A stretch of 63,343 nt of DNA, from assembly GCF_000348925.1 (NCBI RefSeq), contig NZ_AODQ01000011.1, positions 1-63,343 on the forward strand. The letters are read 5' to 3'. The notes beneath the pieces are model-generated. The model saw only the letters and a list, made by a program, of their open reading frames with translations. It had not been told where the DNA came from and made no database searches. This document shows positions 41,980 to 50,853 of the stretch, in pieces. A program made the translations under genes and the position numbers. The DNA comes from Cesiribacter andamanensis AMV16 (GTDB lineage: Bacteria; Bacteroidota; Bacteroidia; Cytophagales; Cyclobacteriaceae). Position 1 is the stretch's first letter. The number at the start of each line of letters is the position of its first letter.

Positions 41980-43060
41980 TCTTATTCCTGAAATTAAAGG
42001 TAAGACTAAAGATGTGGGAATAGGGGGCATCCGAGACATTGCCCAGGTCGGTAAGGGCATAGTCCAGACGGATCATGCCCAGGCGAACGCCCAGGCCACC
42101 CGTGGGCTGCATGGTGTAGCGCTTGCTACGCTCGGGATTCAGCTCCCGCACCTGCTGAAACTGCCCAATGCCCCCTCTGAGCCAGATCACCCCTTTGTAA
42201 CCCAGCTCCATGCCCAGCTGGGGATCTACCGACACCGGATCGCTCTTCAGCAGCACATTGCGGGGCCCGTCAAAGGTAGTTACCAGATCGGCTGCTGCCA
42301 GCAGGCTAAGGTCTTCTCCAAACCGAAACAGGCGCCCCACCCCCAGTACGGCTTTGGGCAGGGTGATCTCCAGGCTGTTTTCCGGCACCTCATTGCCCGT
42401 TTGGGCATACACATCCTGCAGCAGCTCGGTGTTGATGGACCAGGCATTGAAGGTAGTGGTAATGTCGCGCAGCATCAGGCCCAGCTGCCAGCCCCCACGC
42501 TGCCACTGCAGGCCGGCATCCAGCCCAAAGCCCCAGGCATTGGCAAACTTGCCCACATTGCGGTGCACAATCTTGGTGCTGGCCCCCGCCCGCAGGCCCG
42601 GCACCTGCGGAATGTGGCGGGCATAGGAAAGCAGCAGCGCATAATCGGCCGCCGAAAAGAAGCGAATGTTGTCGTAATTGAGCGTACCGCTGGCATCGTA
42701 CAGAAAGCGGGTGTCGGGGATATCATCTACGCCAAAGCGGATCAGGCTGATGCCCAAACTGCTCAGGGTGTCAATAGGCGTGCTGTAAGCGGCATAATCA
42801 AACTTGGCAATACCGGCAAAATGCTCGGAGTGCATCAGGGCCAGGCTATGATCGGCCTCTACCCGCAGCAGGCCTGCAGGATTCCAGTAGCCGGCGGTCA
42901 CCCCCCCTACATGCGCCGCCTGCGAGCCGCTCATGGCCAGTGCCCGCGCTCCTACCCCTATGGACAAGAATTCATTGCTGTACTTGGGAGTAAGAGACTG
43001 GGCCAGTGCAGGCAGGCAACCCACACTCAGAAGAAACAAGAACCAATAGCGAAACTGCAT
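41972..43060 (-). CDS. PorV/PorQ-family outer-membrane beta-barrel
   Basis: 362 residues from the ATG at 43060 (MQFRYWFLFLLSVGCLPALAQ). The start of the mature protein, FLSIGVGARALAMSGSQAAHVGGVTAGYWNPAGL, is the family signature: a glycine-rich first strand pair as in FadL-like PorV and PorQ barrels. Alternating beta strands continue to an aromatic last strand (HIFSLTFNFRNKNE). In T9SS, PorV carries cargo from the translocon to the PorU sortase, and the coupling to the next gene (8-base overlap) fits such a pair. Sequence alone does not decide between PorV and PorQ. Confidence 0.9.
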   Translation of the reverse strand: MQFRYWFLFLLSVGCLPALAQSLTPKYSNEFLSIGVGARALAMSGSQAAHVGGVTAGYWNPAGLLRVEADHSLALMHSEHFAGIAKFDYAAYSTPIDTLSSLGISLIRFGVDDIPDTRFLYDASGTLNYDNIRFFSAADYALLLSYARHIPQVPGLRAGASTKIVHRNVGKFANAWGFGLDAGLQWQRGGWQLGLMLRDITTTFNAWSINTELLQDVYAQTGNEVPENSLEITLPKAVLGVGRLFRFGEDLSLLAAADLVTTFDGPRNVLLKSDPVSVDPQLGMELGYKGVIWLRGGIGQFQQVRELNPERSKRYTMQPTGGLGVRLGMIRLDYALTDLGNVSDAPYSHIFSLTFNFRNKNE

Positions 43061-43248
43061 AGGACGTAAGGAGCTGCAGCAGGCAGCCGGATAGTAAGGA
43101 GCCAGTGTATACAAAAATAGTCTATTTTCAGCTTCTTCCCATACAAAATAGGCATAAGAGGTAACAATTGCCACTTATCCTAAAAAATTGCCACTTGAAG
43201 CCCCGCCCGGCCAGATTTGGAAAGCCCGAAACTTTTTTACCTAGTACC

Positions 43249-43279
43249 TTGTATAACAGAGTACCTTCTTATACCTTTG
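43249..43279 (+). promoter_or_regulatory. Promoter and candidate operator of the padR-pspC unit
   Basis: TTG at 43249-43251, a 20-base spacer and TACCTTTG at 43272-43279, an exact TAnnTTTG match; the start codon follows 28 bases later. An 8-base direct repeat AGTACCTT (43243-43250 and 43260-43267) straddles the promoter and could be a regulator site, since PadR proteins usually repress their own gene. Confidence 0.55.
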
Positions 43280-43307
43280 TCTTAGATCCTACGCAATACC
43301 GACTCCT

Positions 43308-43655
43308 ATGAATATCGAGAATGCACAAATACAGATGAGAAAGGGAATCCTGGAGTTCTGCATCCTGCACATCATATCCCGTGGCGAAGTATACGCCACC
43401 AATATGCTGGAAGAACTCACTGCCGCCCACATGATGGTGGTAGAAGGCACTCTCTATCCCATCCTGACCCGTCTGAAAAATGCCGGACTGGTCGAGTACA
43501 AATGGGTGGAAAGCCCTTCTGGTCCACCCCGAAAATATTACAGCCTAACCCCTACAGGTTTTGAGTCGCTGGACAAGCTGCGCGAAACCTGGCACGAACT
43601 TGCAACCTCAACTAACCAAATCATCAACCACACCCAATTAACCGGTCAGTCATGA
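43308..43655 (+). CDS. PadR-family transcriptional regulator
   Basis: 115 residues. The winged-helix core is typical of PadR: QMRKGILEFCILHIISRGEVYATNMLEEL, then VEGTLYPILTRLKNAGLVEYKWVES and PRKYYSLTPTGFESL. The short C-terminal helix would dimerise. It overlaps the next gene by ATGA, the common padR-pspC arrangement in this phylum, in which the regulator responds to envelope stress or antibiotics. The strong promoter candidate lies just upstream. Confidence 0.95.
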   Translation: MNIENAQIQMRKGILEFCILHIISRGEVYATNMLEELTAAHMMVVEGTLYPILTRLKNAGLVEYKWVESPSGPPRKYYSLTPTGFESLDKLRETWHELATSTNQIINHTQLTGQS

Positions 43656-46147
43656 AAAAGAGTATCAGCATAAACATCAGTGGCATGCTCTTCAACATTG
43701 AAGAAGATGCCTATGAGCGCCTCAAGCTCTACCTGGATGAGATCAAGCTTTACTTTGCCAGCTACGATGCCGACGGCGAAATTGTAACCGACATCGAAAG
43801 CCGCATTGCCGAGATCTTCTATACCAAGGTAAGCCCCAGCAAGCAGGTGATTACCCTGGGCGATGTGGAGGCCCTGATTGCCCAGATGGGCAACATACAG
43901 GATTTTGCCGCCGTGGAAGCAACCTTTGAGGAGCCACAGGCCAGAACTTCCACCCATACCAGTAGCAGCACCTATTCCAATACTGCCGCCGGCAGCGGCC
44001 CTGCTGCGGAACCGGCTGCCTCTAATAGGGGCCGCCGCCTGTACCGCGATGAAAGCCGCAAGGTAATCGGCGGTGTTGCAGCGGGTATTGCCCATTACCT
44101 GCGCATAGACCCCATGTGGATACGCCTGCTGCTGGTTGGCTTTATGGCCTTTGATGTGTTCCTGACCCTGGCCCTGAGCAGCAGCGCCCTGGTGGTAGCC
44201 TACATCATACTCTGGATTGCCCTGCCGGTAAGCAATGAGCTGGTTGAGGATAAGAAGTACAAGAAGATGTACCGCAATCCCGATGATAAGGTACTGGCCG
44301 GTGTAGCCGGCGGTCTGGCAGCCTACTTTGGGGTAGATGTGGTGCTTATCCGCATCCTGTTTGTGCTCCTGTTTGTCTTTGGAGGCTCGGGCTTCCTGAT
44401 CTATGTGATTCTCTGGATCAGCATGCCCCTGGCCAAAACCCTTACCGACCGCATGCAGATGCAGGGCGAGCCGGTAACGCTGTCCAACATTGAGCACCAG
44501 ATAAAAAAAAACCTCAACCTAAAAGAAGATGAAGAGGAAAGCTTCGGCGTACGCATGCTGCTGTTCCCCTTCCGCCTGGTGGCTACCCTTTTTTCGATAG
44601 GCGCCCAGGGAGTAAAGTCTTTTCTTAGCTTTCTGGGCGAGGCAATCAGAGTTGTAAGCGGTTTTGCCCTCTCGCTGGGCGGTTTTGTAGCCCTGCTGGC
44701 CATTGTCGTCATCGCTACTGTGGTAATGGGAAGTTTTCCAGACACCTATGCCCACATCTCGGAGATCAGCGTGCCGCTTAACCTGCTGCGCAATACCCTG
44801 CCGAGCCCGCTGCTGCTGGCCAGCTTTGGCCTTGTTGCCATACCTGTGTTCTTTGTGCTGATGATTGGCATAGGCCTGCTGGCCCGTCGCTGGGTACTGG
44901 GCACCGGCCCTAGCTGGGCGCTGGCCGGGCTGTGGCTCATTGCCCTTATCAGCACCGCCGCCATGGCCCCCGAGGTGGCCATGAACTACCGCACCGAAGG
45001 CTACTATGAAAGCAAGGCTACCTTTGCCGCCGATAGCAGCCAGACCCTTGTGCTACGCATGGAAAACGGACATTGGAAGGACTTCAACAACATTGATCTT
45101 ACTATAAAAGGCACCCCTGAGGGCAGCGTGTTGCTGGAGCAGAAAATCTGGGCCAGAGGCGCCACTGATGAAGAGGCCCGGGAGCATGCCCAGCTGGCCA
45201 GCTATCCGGTAGTGCAGAAGGGGAATACGCTGCTGTTTGCCGACCAGCTGCAGCTGCCCGACAACAAGCCTTTTTATGCCCAACATGCCAAGGCTACGCT
45301 CTACATCCCCTATGGCCAGGCCTTCAGCATGGAGTGGGGCATGCGCAAGATCCTCTACAATACGCTTACCCCCTGGGGCTACCGTACCGAGGATCTGGGC
45401 GACAACCTCTTTGCCTTTAACCAGCAGGGTGAGCTGGAGTGCCTGACCTGCCCGGCCGAGCGCACTCAAAAAGCCCGCACCCAAAAAGAGTACAGCATCA
45501 CCCAGCAGGGACGCATTCTCAATTACCGGGACTTTAGCGAGCTTCAGGTAGGCAGCCATTACCAGCTCACCCTGGTAAACGGGCCCGACTATAAAGTGGA
45601 GGTCAGCGGCAAAGACAAAGACCTGGACCAAATGGAGGTGGAACAGAAAAACGGCATCCTCTCCTTTTTTACTGAAGGCTGGACGGGCAAACTCTGGAAC
45701 AGCAGTGGCCATGAGCAGGGCAAAGTCAAGATCTTTGTATCTGTACCCAACCTGGCCGGCCTCTACCTTTCCGGCGCCAGCACAGCGGAGGTAAAGCTGC
45801 AGCAGGACCAACCCCTGAAGGTTGCCCTGAGCGGCGCCTCCGAAATGCAGGGCACCCTGGAGGTAGACCAGCTGGAGGTGGACATGAGTGGCAGCAGCGA
45901 GCTTACCCTTGAAGGCCGCTGCCAAACCCTTAAGGCTGAACTGAGCGGCGCCTCCCAGCTCATGACCGATGCCTTCAGGGCCCTGAGCGCTACCGTAGAC
46001 CTTGGGGGTGCCTCTGAAGCGCGCCTTTGGGTAACAGACCGCCTGGCAGCCGATGTTTCCGGCGGCAGCGAGCTGGCCTACAAAGGCCGCCCGGCAACCG
46101 ACTTTAACAAAGGCAGAGGCGCCGAGATAAACCAGCTGGGCGACTAA
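43652..46147 (+). CDS. PspC-domain membrane protein with C-terminal GIN/DUF2807 beta-helix
   Basis: 831 residues. An N-terminal cytoplasmic domain (residues 1-95; MKKSISINISGMLFNIEEDAYERL) comes first. Two PspC domains follow (RKVIGGVAAGIAHYLRIDPMWIR and DKVLAGVAGGLAAYFGVDVVLIR), each with membrane helices. Three further helices lie around residues 310-440. The periplasmic part ends in a putative auto-transporter-like GIN domain (DUF2807), with repeated LSGASE/DMSGSSEL motifs over the last ~190 residues. The protein probably senses or stabilises membrane stress and is co-expressed with PadR. Confidence 0.93.
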   Translation: MKKSISINISGMLFNIEEDAYERLKLYLDEIKLYFASYDADGEIVTDIESRIAEIFYTKVSPSKQVITLGDVEALIAQMGNIQDFAAVEATFEEPQARTSTHTSSSTYSNTAAGSGPAAEPAASNRGRRLYRDESRKVIGGVAAGIAHYLRIDPMWIRLLLVGFMAFDVFLTLALSSSALVVAYIILWIALPVSNELVEDKKYKKMYRNPDDKVLAGVAGGLAAYFGVDVVLIRILFVLLFVFGGSGFLIYVILWISMPLAKTLTDRMQMQGEPVTLSNIEHQIKKNLNLKEDEEESFGVRMLLFPFRLVATLFSIGAQGVKSFLSFLGEAIRVVSGFALSLGGFVALLAIVVIATVVMGSFPDTYAHISEISVPLNLLRNTLPSPLLLASFGLVAIPVFFVLMIGIGLLARRWVLGTGPSWALAGLWLIALISTAAMAPEVAMNYRTEGYYESKATFAADSSQTLVLRMENGHWKDFNNIDLTIKGTPEGSVLLEQKIWARGATDEEAREHAQLASYPVVQKGNTLLFADQLQLPDNKPFYAQHAKATLYIPYGQAFSMEWGMRKILYNTLTPWGYRTEDLGDNLFAFNQQGELECLTCPAERTQKARTQKEYSITQQGRILNYRDFSELQVGSHYQLTLVNGPDYKVEVSGKDKDLDQMEVEQKNGILSFFTEGWTGKLWNSSGHEQGKVKIFVSVPNLAGLYLSGASTAEVKLQQDQPLKVALSGASEMQGTLEVDQLEVDMSGSSELTLEGRCQTLKAELSGASQLMTDAFRALSATVDLGGASEARLWVTDRLAADVSGGSELAYKGRPATDFNKGRGAEINQLGD

Positions 46148-46228
46148 GCAATACTCGCCCCCTTGCCAGCCAGCCCTTGGCCGGCAGCGTCTGACTAGAC
46201 TCTTTTTCTCTCGATAGTGTGGTTGACG

Positions 46229-46259
46229 AAAGCAGCTCCTGACCAGGGCTGCTTTTTTT
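46229..46259 (+). terminator. Intrinsic terminator after the PspC gene
   Basis: AAAGCAGC/GCTGCTTT stem with an 11-base loop and a run of seven T. Confidence 0.75.
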
Positions 46260-46334
46260 GCTTTTGCCACATTCCTGATTCCCTGTGCAGGCAAATCCTA
46301 AAAGAGTAGTATCTTCACTTTAAAATAGACAAAC

Positions 46335-46375
46335 ATGATCCGATTAGCCTTTTTTTAAGTCTTAGTCTGCTCCTT
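46335..46375 (+). pseudogene. Signal-peptide start of the next lipoprotein, out of frame
   Basis: ATG at 46335 reads MIRLAFF and stops at TAA after seven T (46350-46356). With eight T it would read MIRLAFFLSLSLLLMANSC, a complete lipoprotein signal joining the frame at 46376. Confidence 0.8.
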
Positions 46376-46807
46376 ATGGCCAATAGCTGCGATTCCGATA
46401 CTGTAAAACAAGGCCTTAGCGGCCAGGTGATCTGGGTAGAGGGCAACCAGATGCCCGGCATCATTGATGATACGGCCCCCAGCCCCAGCCCCAGCCCGGA
46501 GCGCCCACAGCCCCGGGGAATTGAGCGGGAGGTGCACATTTATGCTTTAACCAAGACCAGCCAGGCACAGGCCAATGGGGTATTTTATAGCAATCTGCAG
46601 ACCGAGCTGGTAAAAACGGTACGCACCAACGAAGAAGGCAACTTTACGGTAGCCCTGCCCCAGGGCAGCTACTCGGTATTTGTTCAGGAGGAGGAAGGCT
46701 TGTTTGCCAACCTCATGGATGGCGAAGGCAACATAAATCCGGTAACAGTAAGCAAAGACAGCCTGAGCACCCTAACCATAGAGGTGAACTATAAGGCTGC
46801 CTACTAA
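46376..46807 (+). CDS. Small lipoprotein with carboxypeptidase-regulatory-like fold (5' frameshift)
   Basis: 143 residues as read, starting at MANSC; the real start is probably at 46335, with a one-base loss in a T7 run. With repair, the lipobox is LLMANSC. A short segment (GLSGQVIWVEGNQMPG), a Pro/Ser-rich linker (PSPSPSPERPQPRG) and a beta-sandwich domain follow (EREVHIYALTKTSQ ... VRTNEEGNFTVALPQGSYSVFVQEE), like regulatory domains of carboxypeptidases and surface proteins. Predicted location is the outer membrane; function unknown. Without repair the protein would lack an export signal. Confidence 0.85.
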   Translation: MANSCDSDTVKQGLSGQVIWVEGNQMPGIIDDTAPSPSPSPERPQPRGIEREVHIYALTKTSQAQANGVFYSNLQTELVKTVRTNEEGNFTVALPQGSYSVFVQEEEGLFANLMDGEGNINPVTVSKDSLSTLTIEVNYKAAY

Positions 46808-47011
46808 AGGGACGATAGGCAAAGCAGGGCGATGGTACAAGCCGGCTAATGCACCCTCCTACAGCTTGCATTAGTACGGCCAGGGGCTACTGGTAGTTAA
46901 GCTGTTTACGGCCGCTTATCCCCTTTTTTGCAGGCACTCAAAATCTTTTTTTACCCCCATGCAACCTTTGTCTGCGGGGCTGTATCTATTAAGCAAAGAA
47001 TCTCCTACACC

Positions 47012-47587
47012 ATGCGCCTACGCATCTGGAAAAAAGCAGAAGAGCAAGACCTCGTAGAAGGCTGCAGGCAGGGCCAGCACAAGGCCCAGCGCAGCGTATA
47101 CGAGCAGCATGCCCCCCAGATGCTGGCGGTTTGCCTGCGGTATGTGCACGACCGCAGCGAAGCCGAAGGGGTAATGGTCAATGGATTCCTGAAGGTATTT
47201 GACAAGATCGGGCAGTACAGCGGTGAGGGAAGCTTTGAAGGCTGGATCCGCCGCATCATGGTAAACGAATCCCTGCTGTACCTGCGCCAGAATCGTCATG
47301 CACACATGATGGTGGAGGTAGAAGCCGCCAGCCGCGAAGTAGTGCACACCGAAGATGCCTACCAGCAGCTGGCCGCCGAAGACCTCATGGGCCTGGTGCG
47401 CAAATTACCTGAAGGCTACCGTACGGTATTTAACCTCTATGCCATAGAAGGCTATGCTCATAAAGAGATTGCCGAACAACTGGGCATAAGCGAAAATACC
47501 TCCAAATCGCAGCTAAGCCGGGCCCGTGGCCTGCTGCAGCAGTACGTAGCCGCCCTAATGGATACAAAGAAAACCGAAGCCGTATAA
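47012..47587 (+). CDS. ECF-type RNA polymerase sigma factor
   Basis: 191 residues from the ATG at 47012; the in-frame upstream extension has no coding character. Sigma region 2 (EEQDLVEGCRQGQHKAQRSVYEQHAPQM ... GWIRRIMVNESLLYLR) and region 4 (LPEGYRTVFNLYAIEGYAHKEIAEQLGISENTSKSQLSRAR) are standard. The next gene, three bases on, is a membrane protein of anti-sigma type and would hold it inactive until a signal. It acts on promoters of envelope genes, probably including the third gene. Confidence 0.94.
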   Translation: MRLRIWKKAEEQDLVEGCRQGQHKAQRSVYEQHAPQMLAVCLRYVHDRSEAEGVMVNGFLKVFDKIGQYSGEGSFEGWIRRIMVNESLLYLRQNRHAHMMVEVEAASREVVHTEDAYQQLAAEDLMGLVRKLPEGYRTVFNLYAIEGYAHKEIAEQLGISENTSKSQLSRARGLLQQYVAALMDTKKTEAV

Positions 47588-47590
47588 GCC

Positions 47591-48397
47591 ATGAAAGAGC
47601 ACAACATAGACCAACTCTTCCGGCAGAAGCTACACCAGCACACTGCACCCCCTACTCCCGCTGCCTGGGAGCAGCTAAGCGCCGGACTAAACGCCCGCCG
47701 CCGCAAGCGCGGAGGGTACTATGCCGCCGCTGCTGTGGCCCTGTTGCTTCTTTCGGCCGGCTGGTTCGGGCTTCAGCACTACCAGCCCCAGGGGTCTGAG
47801 CGTACCCCTTCGGTAGCGGTAAACGAACAGACAGCCCCCGTTCGTAGCCCTCAGCTGCCAGAAGCCTCCCCTTCTGCTTCAGCATCAGAGCGGACCACCC
47901 CTGCCGAAGAAAGCAATCCCCTGCCTGCTGTACCGCAGGCTGGTACTCCTCCTGAAGCCGCCAGCCTGGCCGCAAACCAGCCAGCCACACAGGGGGGCAC
48001 CAAATTGGCTGATGGCCGCAACGCCTCCGGTGCACAGCCCCGCACAGCCACACCGAAACCAGCGCTGCTGCAGGCCGAAACCGCCCTGGCCGAAGCCGAA
48101 ACGCTTCCTGACCTTAGGGGCCGGAACGCAAGCCTGGAGCTGGTAGCTGAAACGCCCATGGCACTGCCCACTACCGATCTGGCACTGGCAGGCACCGAAG
48201 CGGTCATTATCCGCTATGATGCCAGAGATGCCGTAGCCCTTGCAGCGGCTGAGGCAGAGCCGGAGGCCGACGAGCCCGATACTGCTCCTGAAAAAGTACT
48301 CTCGATCTTTCAAAAAGTGAAACACGGAGAAATTGGCCTGGCCGACATCCGCCAGGCCAAAGACAACCTGCTCTCCGGCAGATTTAGTAAGCCTTAA
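47591..48397 (+). CDS. Putative anti-sigma factor (single-pass membrane protein)
   Basis: 268 residues. A short cytoplasmic N-terminus (MKEHNIDQLFRQKLHQH ... AAWEQLSAGL) precedes one membrane helix (YYAAAAVALLLLSAGWFGL, about residues 43-62). A low-complexity Pro/Ala/Glu-rich periplasmic part follows, ending in a small helical segment (VKHGEIGLADIRQAKDNLLSG). Position between a sigma factor and an outer-membrane protein, and topology, suggest an anti-sigma factor. No ZAS zinc motif is visible, so this is by context. Confidence 0.8.
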   Translation: MKEHNIDQLFRQKLHQHTAPPTPAAWEQLSAGLNARRRKRGGYYAAAAVALLLLSAGWFGLQHYQPQGSERTPSVAVNEQTAPVRSPQLPEASPSASASERTTPAEESNPLPAVPQAGTPPEAASLAANQPATQGGTKLADGRNASGAQPRTATPKPALLQAETALAEAETLPDLRGRNASLELVAETPMALPTTDLALAGTEAVIIRYDARDAVALAAAEAEPEADEPDTAPEKVLSIFQKVKHGEIGLADIRQAKDNLLSGRFSKP

Positions 48398-48408
48398 ACA
48401 CACACCCC

Positions 48409-49527
48409 ATGAAAACGATACTCGCCAGCTTACTAGGCACACTTTTGTGCCTGGCCAGCCCCTCCCATGCCGTTGCTTTTCAGCAAAGCCCGCAGACTGG
48501 TACGCCAGTACAGCAAGACACCATCACCATTGAGATTGGTGCCGATAAAAAAGTGATCATACTGGTACGGGACAAACAAGCCCTGCGCAGCCTGCAACAG
48601 TACGACCTCAATAAAATGGTGCGGGAGCTGAACATACAGGCCGAAGCCGCCGGCACTACTCAAACCATCATCATTACCGATGAAGAAGGCAAACGCTACC
48701 GGGTAGCCGGTTCCGAAACCGGCACCCCCTCCGGCAGCGACACTACGCAGACAAATGAGGAAGTAGAAGTAGAGATTGTGGTAGAGGAAATGGAGAAGGA
48801 AAAGGGCGAGTTCAATGTGGTCTTTAACAGCCGGGACAAGAACCGCAAAAAAGACTTCAGCCGCACCCGCAGCTCGCTGCTCTTTGATCTGGGCATGAAC
48901 AACTACCTGCAGGATGGCGCCTTTCCGCAGGAGAACGACGCCCAGTATGCCGTACGCCCCTGGGGCTCCTGGTACGTAGGCGTCAACAAAGCCTTTACCA
49001 CCCAACTGGTGGGTCCCCTGGCCCTGCAGTGGGGCGGTGGCCTGAGCTGGTACAACTTTAAGTTTGAAGATCCCAGCACCCGCATGGCCAAGCAGGACGG
49101 ACAGATCGTATTCACACAGGAGCAGCGCTCCGAGATCCACTCCGACAAAAGCAAGCTAACGGCCTCCTTTGTGAATGTGCATGCAGTGCCCATGCTGGAC
49201 TTTGGCTACCGCCGCAAAGTGGTGCAAAATGAAGATGGCACCAAAACCGTACAACGCTGGCACCAGAACAGCTCCTTCAGGATTGGCCTGGGTGGCTATG
49301 CCGGCTACCGGTTGGGCAGCTACACCAAGATCAAGTTTGAGGAGAACAACGACACCAAAAAAGACCGCAACCGCAGCGATTACTACCTCAACAACTGGCG
49401 TTACGGAGCCCGCCTGCAGGTAGGCATCAAGGGGGTAGATCTTTTTGCCCAGTACGATCTCAACGATCTGTTCTCAGGCAACCGGGCCCCACAGCTCAAC
49501 GCATTCAGCTTTGGCGTAACCTTCTAA
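48409..49527 (+). CDS. Outer-membrane beta-barrel protein, third gene of the sigma operon
   Basis: 372 residues. A signal peptide (MKTILASLLGTLLCLASPSHAVAF) is followed by a periplasmic segment with acidic coiled-coil character (NEEVEVEIVVEEMEKEKGEF). From residue ~155 come alternating aromatic beta strands (SSLLFDLGMNNYLQDG, RPWGSWYVGVNKAF ... RYGARLQVGIKGVDLFAQYDL) ending in Phe, typical of small outer-membrane barrels. It is 11 bases from the anti-sigma gene. The function is unknown; its expression is probably controlled by the sigma factor. Confidence 0.88.
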   Translation: MKTILASLLGTLLCLASPSHAVAFQQSPQTGTPVQQDTITIEIGADKKVIILVRDKQALRSLQQYDLNKMVRELNIQAEAAGTTQTIIITDEEGKRYRVAGSETGTPSGSDTTQTNEEVEVEIVVEEMEKEKGEFNVVFNSRDKNRKKDFSRTRSSLLFDLGMNNYLQDGAFPQENDAQYAVRPWGSWYVGVNKAFTTQLVGPLALQWGGGLSWYNFKFEDPSTRMAKQDGQIVFTQEQRSEIHSDKSKLTASFVNVHAVPMLDFGYRRKVVQNEDGTKTVQRWHQNSSFRIGLGGYAGYRLGSYTKIKFEENNDTKKDRNRSDYYLNNWRYGARLQVGIKGVDLFAQYDLNDLFSGNRAPQLNAFSFGVTF

Positions 49528-49549
49528 TGCAGCCTGAAGATCCTACCAG

Positions 49550-49585
49550 AAAACGGATGTTGCCCCCTGCAGCATCCGTTTTTTT
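49550..49585. terminator. Terminator between convergent genes
   Basis: AAAACGGATG/CATCCGTTTT stem followed by seven T on the plus strand and overlapping the end of the convergent 49584 gene. Confidence 0.8.
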
Positions 49586-50105
49586 ATGCAGCATTGCTCA
49601 GCAGGGCCTGCTCTTCTTTGCTTAGCCTTACGCTGCTGATAAAATGCTCTACCGTTGGCCGTACCGAAGCAATCAGAATAATAAGCAGCAAAAACATAAT
49701 GCTGTAAAACAGCAGGCCTGTAGCCCAGATGGCTGCTATTGGCAGCAGCATCAAAAACCCAAGGATCAGGTGCAGCTGCATGGAATGGCGTTTATAGGCC
49801 CTGAACTTCTCCTGCAGCGGCAAAGCAGCAGCCCCCGCGCCCTGGCCTTCTGCAAGGCTCCGGTTCTTGCTGCGGTAATTTCGCAGAACCAGAATAGCCA
49901 GCACCAGCACCACCAACCAAACCCCTATGTGCAGCGCTACGGCCTCCCCCACGCTCAGGAACGGCCGGTAACCAGGCTGGTTGGCATCCAGGTACATCAT
50001 GAGAAAAAGCAGCAGGGGCACCGCCACAATGGCATAAAAAATGGTTTGCAGCTGCTGTAGCTCCCGCCCCATGGGCGAGTCGGGATCAAGACGAATGATA
50101 GGCAT
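49584..50105 (-). CDS. Four-helix integral membrane protein of unknown function
   Basis: 173 residues with four predicted membrane helices: FYAIVAVPLLLFLMMYL, ALHIGVWLVVLVLAILVL, LHLILGFLMLLPIAAIW and GLLFYSIMFLLLIILIA. A basic loop separates the pairs. No signal peptide and no family recognised. The ATG at 50105 is the first usable start, and the frame and codon use look normal. Confidence 0.82.
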   Translation of the reverse strand: MPIIRLDPDSPMGRELQQLQTIFYAIVAVPLLLFLMMYLDANQPGYRPFLSVGEAVALHIGVWLVVLVLAILVLRNYRSKNRSLAEGQGAGAAALPLQEKFRAYKRHSMQLHLILGFLMLLPIAAIWATGLLFYSIMFLLLIILIASVRPTVEHFISSVRLSKEEQALLSNAA

Positions 50106-50182
50106 TAATGAATAACTATTTATTTTAAGAAGAGGGCCCGCAAACGGGCTATAGGGTAGCTAGTAGGGGCCTGATCACCAGG

Positions 50183-50707
50183 CTAGTCTTCCAGCTCAAC
50201 GATCATTTCAATTTCTACCGACATATTTCCGGGCAGGGAAACCATGCCCACCGCCGAGCGGGCGTGCCTGCCCTTCTCGCCAAAGACCTGCACCAGCAGA
50301 TCAGAGCAGCCATTGATCACTTTGGGCTGCTCGTAGTAATCGGGGGCGGAATTGACCATGCCCAGGACCTTTACCACCCGCTTTACCTTGCCCAGATCGC
50401 CGCCTGTGGCATCGTTCAGGCTGGCCAGCAGGCAAATGGCCACCCGTTTGGCGGCTTCGTAGCCCTGCTCGGTGCTGAGGTCGCTGCCCAACTTGCCCCG
50501 GTCTACTGCGGTAGGCTCGCCACAGGCACCATGGCCGGACAGGTAGAGCATGTTGCCGCTGCGTACCCACTTTACAAAATTATTACTGGGAGTGCTTACC
50601 GGCGGCAGTGTGATGCCCAGGGCCTGCAGGCGCTGGGAGGGGGTTTGGGTTTGGGCCTGGGCCATGGCGGTAAGTAGCAGAAAGGAAACAAAAAGCAGTA
50701 GACGCAT
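50183..50707 (-). CDS. Exported RidA/YjgF-family protein
   Basis: 174 residues from the ATG at 50707, followed by a signal peptide (MRLLLFVSFLLLTAMAQAQ). The RidA fold follows: ALGITLPPVSTPSNNFVKWVRSGNMLYLSGHGA, then VKRVVKVLGMVNSAPDYYEQPKVINGCSDL and ARSAVGMVSLPGNMSVEIEMIVEL. The catalytic Arg in HARSAVG is present, so imine/enamine deaminase activity is possible. An exported RidA is less usual than the cytoplasmic form, and its substrate is unclear. Confidence 0.9.
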   Translation of the reverse strand: MRLLLFVSFLLLTAMAQAQTQTPSQRLQALGITLPPVSTPSNNFVKWVRSGNMLYLSGHGACGEPTAVDRGKLGSDLSTEQGYEAAKRVAICLLASLNDATGGDLGKVKRVVKVLGMVNSAPDYYEQPKVINGCSDLLVQVFGEKGRHARSAVGMVSLPGNMSVEIEMIVELED

Positions 50708-50791
50708 CGCAAAAAGTGGATAAGACCAAAAGAAAGGGGTAAGATAAGCCATTTTTTAGATTTGCGCTTTTCAGCCACCCCCTACTATAAA

Positions 50792-50820
50792 AAAAAGCGC
50801 CCCCAGCAGGAGCGCTTTTT
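50792..50820 (-). terminator. Terminator after the OmpA-propeller gene
   Basis: AAAAAGCGC/GCGCTTTTT stem with an 11-base loop and T/A runs on both sides. Confidence 0.75.
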
Positions 50821-50853
50821 CAACACGTTCATATCATCTGTTCTAACATCTAC

